Part shown: one piece after another, positions 10,862-17,042 of the stretch
How the letters are laid out: the number at the start of each line of letters is the position of its first letter
Position numbering within the stretch: position 1 is the stretch's first letter
From: Methanobacterium sp.
GTDB lineage: Archaea; Methanobacteriota; Methanobacteria; Methanobacteriales; Methanobacteriaceae
DNA length: 17,042 nt
NCBI GenBank assembly: GCA_020855015.1
Contig: JAHKLP010000124.1
Span: 1-17,042 of the forward strand
Direction of reading: 5' to 3'
Made by a program: the position numbers and the translations under genes
Notes under the pieces: model-generated
What the model saw: the letters and a program-made list of their open reading frames with translations, nothing else
The model's database searches: none
Told to the model about the DNA's origin: nothing

Positions 10862-11446
10862 ATGGAGAAAACTTTAGAAAATCTTACAAAGGCCTTTATT
10901 GGTGAAAGTCAGGCCAGAAACCGTTACACCTTTTATGCTAAGCAGGCAAAAAAGGACGGTTACCCAAAAATTTCTGAAATATTCCTGGAAACTGCTGATA
11001 ATGAACGTGAACATGCAAAATGGCTGTTCCGACTCATACAGGAGCTTAAGGAAAAAATGGGTCGGGATCTTGAAGAGATTCACGTGGAAGCAGAGGCACC
11101 CCTTGCCCTGGGAGACACTGTAGAAAATCTTAAAGCGGCCATTGCCGGTGAACACTTCGAGAACACCGAGATGTATCCAGAATTTGCTAAAGTTGCCAGG
11201 CAGGAAGGTTTGGATGATATTGCCCAGAGACTTCTTTCTATTGGAAAAGCAGAAGTACACCATGAGCAAAGATACATCAAAATCCTGGAACAAGTGGAAG
11301 CAGGAACTCTCTTTAAAAAGGATGAAGAAGTCACCTGGACCTGCATGAAATGTGGACACACTGTCACAGGACGAAATCCACCTGAAAAATGTCCTGCCTG
11401 TGATCATCCCACTAAATACTTCTTCATACTATGTGAAGAGTATTAA
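10862..11446 (+). CDS. rbr: Rubrerythrin
   Basis: This 194-residue cytoplasmic non-haem iron protein reduces hydrogen peroxide in anaerobes. The four-helix diiron domain shows the full ligand pattern: E15, E48-x-x-H51, E97-x-x-E100 in AGEHFENTEMYPEFA, and E131-x-x-H134. The C-terminal rubredoxin-like domain has C161-x-x-C164-G and C177-x-x-C180 followed by DHP, for the FeS4 electron-entry site. Domain order and length are those of classical rubrerythrin. The ATG at 10862 is used: MEKTLENLTKAF is the conserved family start, GGTG sits six bases upstream, and the in-frame TTG at 10850 falls at the predicted transcription start. Desulfoferrodoxin follows 69 bases downstream on the same strand. 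The electron donor (rubredoxin or a flavoprotein) is not encoded in the window. Confidence 0.96.
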   Translation: MEKTLENLTKAFIGESQARNRYTFYAKQAKKDGYPKISEIFLETADNEREHAKWLFRLIQELKEKMGRDLEEIHVEAEAPLALGDTVENLKAAIAGEHFENTEMYPEFAKVARQEGLDDIAQRLLSIGKAEVHHEQRYIKILEQVEAGTLFKKDEEVTWTCMKCGHTVTGRNPPEKCPACDHPTKYFFILCEEY

Positions 11447-11452
11447 TCTCCC

Positions 11453-11460
11453 TTTTTTTT
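11453..11460 (+). terminator. T8 terminator after rubrerythrin
   Basis: Eight consecutive T begin six bases after the rubrerythrin stop. A weak five-pair hairpin (CTTCA / TGAAG) is at the end of the coding region. This could end or reduce transcription before desulfoferrodoxin, which then would need readthrough or its own promoter. Confidence 0.45.
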
Positions 11461-11515
11461 AAATTCCATTTTAGTAGATTCCATTTCATTTGAGTATTAG
11501 ACATGAGGTTAAACA

Positions 11516-11899
11516 ATGACTGAAAAAAAACAGGTATATCGTTGTAATGTCTGTGGAAACATTGTAACTTTACTATGCACTGGACCGGGAAATCTGGTTT
11601 GCTGTGATGTTCCAATGGAACTTTTAGAGGCTGAACAGAAAGATGTTGGACCGGAAAAGCACATCCCTGTAATTGAAAAGTCTGATAAGGGGGTAAAAGT
11701 GAAGGTGGGTGAAGTTCCTCACCCCATGGAAGAAGAACATCATATTCAGTGGGTAGAGCTTTCCACACCGGGTCAAGTGTACATCCAGTTTTTAGGGGCC
11801 GATGATCTTCCAGAAGCAGAATTCCCAGTAAATTTGGATGATGAAAAAGAGGTTACAGCTAAAAGTTACTGTAATATCCATGGATTTTGGAAGTCTTAA
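11516..11899 (+). CDS. dfx: Desulfoferrodoxin (class I superoxide reductase)
   Basis: This 127-residue cytoplasmic protein reduces superoxide to peroxide without making oxygen. The N-terminal desulforedoxin domain has the centre I ligands C10, C13, C29 and C30. The C-terminal superoxide-reductase domain has the centre II ligands H49, H69, H75, H122 and C119 (the CNIHG motif). E47-K48 in the EKHIP loop are the conserved residues that assist catalysis in this family. Every key residue is present. The ATG is preceded by GAGGTTAAA, the same leader seen at other genes in the window. It lies directly behind rubrerythrin, which would remove the peroxide formed, so the two make a functional oxygen-defence pair. 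No strong separate TATA box is visible in the 69-base gap. Confidence 0.96.
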   Translation: MTEKKQVYRCNVCGNIVTLLCTGPGNLVCCDVPMELLEAEQKDVGPEKHIPVIEKSDKGVKVKVGEVPHPMEEEHHIQWVELSTPGQVYIQFLGADDLPEAEFPVNLDDEKEVTAKSYCNIHGFWKS

Positions 11900-12018
11900 C
11901 TTCGTGTATAAGTTAAACATCGGGAAGTCTTAACCATCTGAAATTCTTACTAATTAGCTGTCATGAAAATCCCCAGTTAGAGTAGGGTAATTCAGTAATT
12001 AGACTTTAATGTTTATAT

Positions 12019-12092
12019 GTGTTATATTTCCATTGGATTTGTGCATATCCTTTGATCGGCTTATAACGGATTTTACTTGGGAAATATAACAC
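12019..12092. repeat. 74-bp element bounded by perfect 13-bp inverted repeats
   Basis: GTGTTATATTTCC (12019-12031) and GGAAATATAACAC (12080-12092) are exact reverse complements around a 48-base interior. It could fold as a long-stemmed RNA, be a MITE-like remnant, or be a paired protein-binding site. No flanking target duplication is visible. Confidence 0.5.
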
Positions 12093-12174
12093 TCAATCAA
12101 TTTAATGATTAGAATAGTTTATTTTAGAAGAAGCTTAATTTAGTATATCATCCATTAATTTAATAATTAATAAG

Positions 12175-12208
12175 ATATAACCTATACTAAAAAACATATA
12201 ACCTATAC
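12175..12208 (+). promoter_or_regulatory. Tandem 13-bp direct repeat at the lipoprotein promoter
   Basis: ATATAACCTATAC occurs at 12175-12187 and again at 12196-12208, exactly 21 bases apart (two helical turns), so both copies face the same side of the DNA. The second copy overlaps a possible TATA element about 45 bases before the ATG at 12249. A paired operator is inferred. The core TAACCTAT also makes up the inverted repeat at 5296-5324. Confidence 0.5.
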
Positions 12209-12248
12209 ATGGTGTTTAATATCCAAAAAGTATTTTTGCGGGTGTCAT

Positions 12249-12743
12249 ATGCGTAAAGTAATCATTTCACTGGTGCTGATAATTATCACAGTGTATATAT
12301 CCGGATGTCTGGATACACAAGTCGCCCAGATTGACCAATTATCTGAAATAATAAATGAATACATTCAATCTGGTGATAGTTATTTCAACAAGGCAGCATC
12401 CAGCACCAATAAATACCGTTATTATGAAGCACAGCAACAGTGCGATAACGCCACAACCCAGTATAACCTGGCGAAAACATCTACCCAGGAAGCATTAATT
12501 TACAGTAGGAACATCCAGGATGAGATATACATCAGTTATATGGAGATCACCCTACATGAATTGGATGCCAAAATCAATGCCACCAATGAACTGAAAATGG
12601 CCATCCCTCTTTTCATGGGCAACGACACCACCTCTGCTAATGACCATGTGGATCTGGCCAATAAATTCATGCAATCATCACTGGAATTTAAAAGACAAAA
12701 ACAGGAAATAGTAAAACAGAATCCCACCAAATTCAAAACATAG
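12249..12743 (+). CDS. Small helical lipoprotein, function unknown
   Basis: This 164-residue secreted or membrane-anchored protein belongs to no family I recognise. The N-terminus is a clear signal peptide: basic MRK, then a hydrophobic stretch (4-17), then the lipobox-like ISGC with C20 as the likely lipidated cysteine. The mature part is predicted to be almost entirely helical, rich in Asn, Gln, Ser and Ala, with a hydrophobic periodicity that suggests a helical bundle. Several N-x-S/T sequons (for example NAT, NDT) could be glycosylated on the outside of the cell. GGGTG lies about five bases before the ATG. The gene stands alone behind a promoter with a tandem repeat, and the downstream gene has its own ribosome-binding site 77 bases later. 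A scaffold or sensory role at the envelope is possible but not shown. Confidence 0.75.
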   Translation: MRKVIISLVLIIITVYISGCLDTQVAQIDQLSEIINEYIQSGDSYFNKAASSTNKYRYYEAQQQCDNATTQYNLAKTSTQEALIYSRNIQDEIYISYMEITLHELDAKINATNELKMAIPLFMGNDTTSANDHVDLANKFMQSSLEFKRQKQEIVKQNPTKFKT

Positions 12744-12820
12744 ACATCTAAATCAGATAATATTGATTATTCAATCTAAATAAAGAAATTTATTGCTAAC
12801 TATTTTTTATGAGGTTAAAA

Positions 12821-15007
<2,187 letters not shown>

Positions 15008-15025
15008 AATATCCTTAAATATCCA

Positions 15026-15033
15026 TTTTTTTT
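15026..15033 (+). terminator. T8 terminator after the DHH phosphoesterase
   Basis: Eight consecutive T lie 18 bases after the stop codon of the DHH gene, the typical archaeal oligo-T terminator. No stable hairpin precedes it. Confidence 0.5.
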
Positions 15034-15283
15034 AACATTGTTTTCTAATTTTCACATTCCTATCCATAATGATGGATTCAATTAAACAATTTACTCAGTT
15101 ATATTGGCAATATTGATATCCGTCAACAATTTAGATTTTTTTTTGATAACGTTTTGTTGAGTTTAACATCATAGGAGGTTTTTTGGTGGGGTCAACTCAG
15201 TTGTTTTGCTACTTCAATTTGATTTTTGTGACGAAATTCACCAAAAAGGTTTTAACTTTTATTTAATTGTGAATTATCAATTA

Positions 15284-15295
15284 ATTCTATAGAAT
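15284..15295. promoter_or_regulatory. 12-bp perfect palindrome upstream of the KaiC-like gene
   Basis: ATTCTATAGAAT reads the same on both strands and lies about 90 bases before the ATG at 15387. It could be an operator or part of a promoter; short AT-rich palindromes also arise by chance, so confidence is low. Confidence 0.3.
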
Positions 15296-15386
15296 AATAG
15301 TAACTCGATATGATTACAATAAAAATTCCCAAAAAATTATTCTGATTACTGGGGCTTTTTGATAAAAAAGTACAGGGGATGAATCT

Positions 15387-16838
15387 ATGACCAAAAATAG
15401 TAAAAAATTATCCAGCGGGATACAAGGATTCGATGAGATTTTAATGGGCGGATTTGTACCACGAAGGTCCTACCTATTAAGAGGGCTTCCAGGAACCGGA
15501 AAAACAGGTATTGGAATGCACTTTCTTTCGGAAGGAGTTAAAAAAGGGGAGAAAGTACTCTTCATCAACATGGGCGAACCCACAGCCCAGGTGATTGAAA
15601 ATGCTAAGGGAATGGGTTTCAACACTGAAGGTATTGAATTCCTGGATTTGAGTCCTGATGAAGATTTTTTCGCCAACATGGAGGCCTATGACATCTTTTC
15701 ACCAGCAGAAGTGGAAAGAGAGTCAACAACCACCGAGATAACCAAAAAAATTGAAGAAATCAAACCAACCAGGGTATTTGTGGACCCCATCACCCAGTTC
15801 AGATACCTGGCCACTGACGAATTCCAGTTCAGAAAACAGACACTTTCATTCCTGCGTTTTTTAACAGATAAGGGAGCAACAGTTCTATTCACTTCAGAAT
15901 TCAGTGATCAGGAACCAGATGATGATCTTCAATTTATGTGTGATGGAATAATAAACCTGGAATTCTTTTCTGAAGGTCGGAATATAGGCATAACCAAGTA
16001 CCGGGGTTCAGGTTTCCGCTTCGGCGAACATTCTATGCGTATCACTCCTAAGGGTGTCAAGATTTATCCAAGACTGCGGCCAATGGTTCGTGAAAAAGAA
16101 TTCACCCATGAAACCATATCTTCTGGAGTTCCTGAATTGGATGAAATCCTCCACGGAGGTATTGAAAGAGGAACTGCCACCATAATCAGCGGTCCCAGTG
16201 GAGTGGGTAAAACCACCCTTGGTATACAGTTCATGAAGGAAGCAGCAGGAAGGGGTGAACGTTCAGTGGTTTACACCTTTGAAGAAAGCGAAGAAAGTCT
16301 CATAAACCGTTGTGAATCCATTAACATACCGGTCAGGAGCATGATAAATACTGGTATGCTGTCTGTGGTTCAGGTTGAACCTTTAAGATACTCTCCTGAG
16401 GAATTCGCACAACTGGTGCGTAAAGAAGTGGATAATAACCAGTCCAAGATTGTGATGATTGACAGTACCTCTGGTTATAAACTTTCCCTGCGGGGTGAAG
16501 ACCCAGTTAGTCACCTCCACTCCCTATCCAAGTACATGACCCGTTCCGGGGTAACCGTTATTCTGGTAAATGAAGTGGAAGATGTGAGTGGAGGTCTTAA
16601 AATAACTGAAATCGGCATCAGTTATCTGGCAGATAATATAGTATTCCTCCGCTACTTTGAAAAGGATGGAGAGCTTAGAAAGGCAATAGGAGTCCTGAAA
16701 AAACGTTTAAGCGACTTTGAAAAAGGCCTTCGTGAAGTTAGAATCACCAAGTACGGTATTCGTGTCTGCCAACCGCTGTCCGACATACATGGAATTTTAA
16801 CTGGCACACCCCAGGGCCATGATAATGAAGATGATTAA
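15387..16838 (+). CDS. KaiC-like double-domain RecA-family ATPase
   Basis: This 483-residue protein has two tandem KaiC/RecA-type ATPase domains (about 8-230 and 243-470). Domain I has Walker A GLPGTGKT (33-40) and Walker B D133 in VFVDP. Domain II has Walker A GPSGVGKT (269-276), Walker B D359 in IVMIDS and the paired glutamates E299-E300. In domain I the usual EE pair reads G63-E64, so the first catalytic glutamate is missing. S412-Y413 occupies the place of the S431-T432 autophosphorylation sites of cyanobacterial KaiC (my alignment by eye). Archaeal KaiC-like proteins are thought to act as hubs in signal transduction; a clock role is not implied, and kaiA and kaiB are not seen. AGGGGATGA precedes the ATG. 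A receiver-like gene follows 24 bases downstream, probably in the same operon. Confidence 0.9.
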   Translation: MTKNSKKLSSGIQGFDEILMGGFVPRRSYLLRGLPGTGKTGIGMHFLSEGVKKGEKVLFINMGEPTAQVIENAKGMGFNTEGIEFLDLSPDEDFFANMEAYDIFSPAEVERESTTTEITKKIEEIKPTRVFVDPITQFRYLATDEFQFRKQTLSFLRFLTDKGATVLFTSEFSDQEPDDDLQFMCDGIINLEFFSEGRNIGITKYRGSGFRFGEHSMRITPKGVKIYPRLRPMVREKEFTHETISSGVPELDEILHGGIERGTATIISGPSGVGKTTLGIQFMKEAAGRGERSVVYTFEESEESLINRCESINIPVRSMINTGMLSVVQVEPLRYSPEEFAQLVRKEVDNNQSKIVMIDSTSGYKLSLRGEDPVSHLHSLSKYMTRSGVTVILVNEVEDVSGGLKITEIGISYLADNIVFLRYFEKDGELRKAIGVLKKRLSDFEKGLREVRITKYGIRVCQPLSDIHGILTGTPQGHDNEDD

Positions 16839-16862
16839 AGCCAATCATCAGGAGGACGTAAA

Positions 16863-17042
16863 ATGTCAACCGCATCCAAACCTTTAATTTTTTCTTTAAG
16901 TAGGAATAAGCGCAACAGTGATATATTAGTCAAAATATTAGGGGAACAGGGCTATGAGGTTGCAGGATTCTCAGAACCTATAGAAATGGTTTCAGAATCT
17001 AAAAACAGAGAAAAAGTGGACCTGGTCCTCATGGATATATCT
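16863..17042 (+). CDS. Receiver-like (response-regulator fold) protein, 3' end cut by the window
   Basis: Only the first 60 codons are present. The sequence follows the start of a CheY-like receiver: a hydrophobic strand (LIFSLS, 8-13), a helix, YEVAGF as the second strand, then VDLVLMDIS (52-60) with D58 in the phosphoacceptor position. The acidic pair that normally ends strand 1 (as in VDDD) is absent and replaced by SLSRNKRN (11-18), so Mg2+ binding and phosphorylation may be lost or altered. A strong AGGAGG ribosome-binding site sits just before the ATG. It lies 24 bases behind the KaiC-like gene in an apparent operon. The remainder could be a lone receiver or a longer hybrid with PAS or kinase domains, which cannot be seen. 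Confidence 0.75.
   Translation, partial: MSTASKPLIFSLSRNKRNSDILVKILGEQGYEVAGFSEPIEMVSESKNREKVDLVLMDIS

Larger units (their letters stand above)
11900..12248. other. 349-base non-coding region with inverted and direct repeats
   Basis: No credible gene is seen here. It contains a duplicated 12-mer at its left edge (GGAAGTCTTAAC at 11889-11900 and 11923-11934), a 13-bp inverted repeat spanning 12019-12092, and a promoter-proximal 13-bp direct repeat (12175-12187 and 12196-12208). The first part could hold the desulfoferrodoxin 3' end and a small RNA; the last part is the lipoprotein promoter. Function is inferred. Confidence 0.5.
15008..15386. other. 379-base non-coding region before the KaiC-like gene
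   Basis: No conventional gene is seen here. From left to right it has a T8 run (15026-15033), a 6-bp hairpin ATCCAT-AATG-ATGGAT (15062-15077), and a perfect AGGAGGTT Shine-Dalgarno-like site (15173-15180) ahead of a 26-codon frame (15186-15266). Further right are a 12-bp palindrome ATTCTATAGAAT (15284-15295) and AT-rich DNA up to the start of the ATPase gene. It probably holds the terminator of the DHH gene and the promoter and leader of the KaiC-like operon. Confidence 0.45.

Noticed and set aside
10874..11407. 177-codon open frame on the minus strand opposite rubrerythrin
   Set aside because: It is antisense to a fully intact rubrerythrin, and its translation is rich in Phe/Ser/Cys, typical of a shadow of a biased coding strand. 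No ribosome-binding site or family signature.
12175..12208. Possible CRISPR-like repeat
   Set aside because: Only two 13-bp copies with 8 bases between; too short and too few for an array, and located at a promoter.
15062..15077. 6-bp hairpin ATCCAT/ATGGAT as a terminator of the DHH gene
   Set aside because: It is not followed by a T-run; the T8 tract upstream at 15026-15033 is the better terminator.

Overview
The window looks like chromosomal DNA of a methanogenic archaeon, most likely of the Methanobacteriales and close to Methanobacterium. This is an inference from several signs. The intergenic DNA is AT-rich, with archaeal BRE/TATA-type promoters. A recurrent GAGGTTAAA Shine-Dalgarno leader precedes several starts. 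The gene set is also typical: an archaea-specific DHH phosphoesterase with a DnaJ-type zinc finger, a KaiC-like double ATPase, HisKA_2-type PAS histidine kinases, and a rubrerythrin plus desulfoferrodoxin pair. No tRNA, rRNA, CRISPR array or transposase was seen.

Positions 1-5134 form a surface-glycan island: a UDP-glucuronate decarboxylase-like SDR (+), a UDP-hexose/UDP-HexNAc 4-epimerase (-), a CDP-glycerol glycerophosphotransferase-like enzyme (+) and glucose-1-phosphate thymidylyltransferase (-). Together they supply activated sugars and one polymer-type transferase. Between the last two lies a small two-gene cassette that resembles a TumE (DUF6516) toxin with a coiled-coil partner.

Positions 5363-10505 hold two sensor histidine kinases, one soluble (488 aa) and one with eight predicted membrane spans (about 780 aa). 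Their HisKA_2-HATPase halves are clearly related. Between them on the minus strand is a tightly coupled pair of small membrane proteins: an OB-like two-span protein and a DUF457/YdjM-type protein.

Positions 10506-11899 carry an oxygen-defence module. A repeat-rich, very AT-rich promoter region is followed by rubrerythrin (peroxide reduction) and a class-I desulfoferrodoxin (superoxide reduction).

Positions 11900-15007 start with a 349-base non-coding stretch containing a 13-bp inverted repeat and a promoter-proximal 13-bp direct repeat. A small lipoprotein and the COG1107-type DHH protein follow.

Positions 15008-17042 contain a 379-base non-coding region, a two-domain KaiC-like ATPase and, 24 bases downstream, the start of a receiver-like protein that is cut by the window end.

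The most interesting unexplained signals are a shared 8-base element (TAACCTAT). It forms an inverted repeat upstream of the soluble kinase and a direct repeat upstream of the lipoprotein. Others are the TA-like cassette in the glycan island, the KaiC-like protein with an altered first catalytic site beside a degenerate receiver, and the repeat structure upstream of rubrerythrin.
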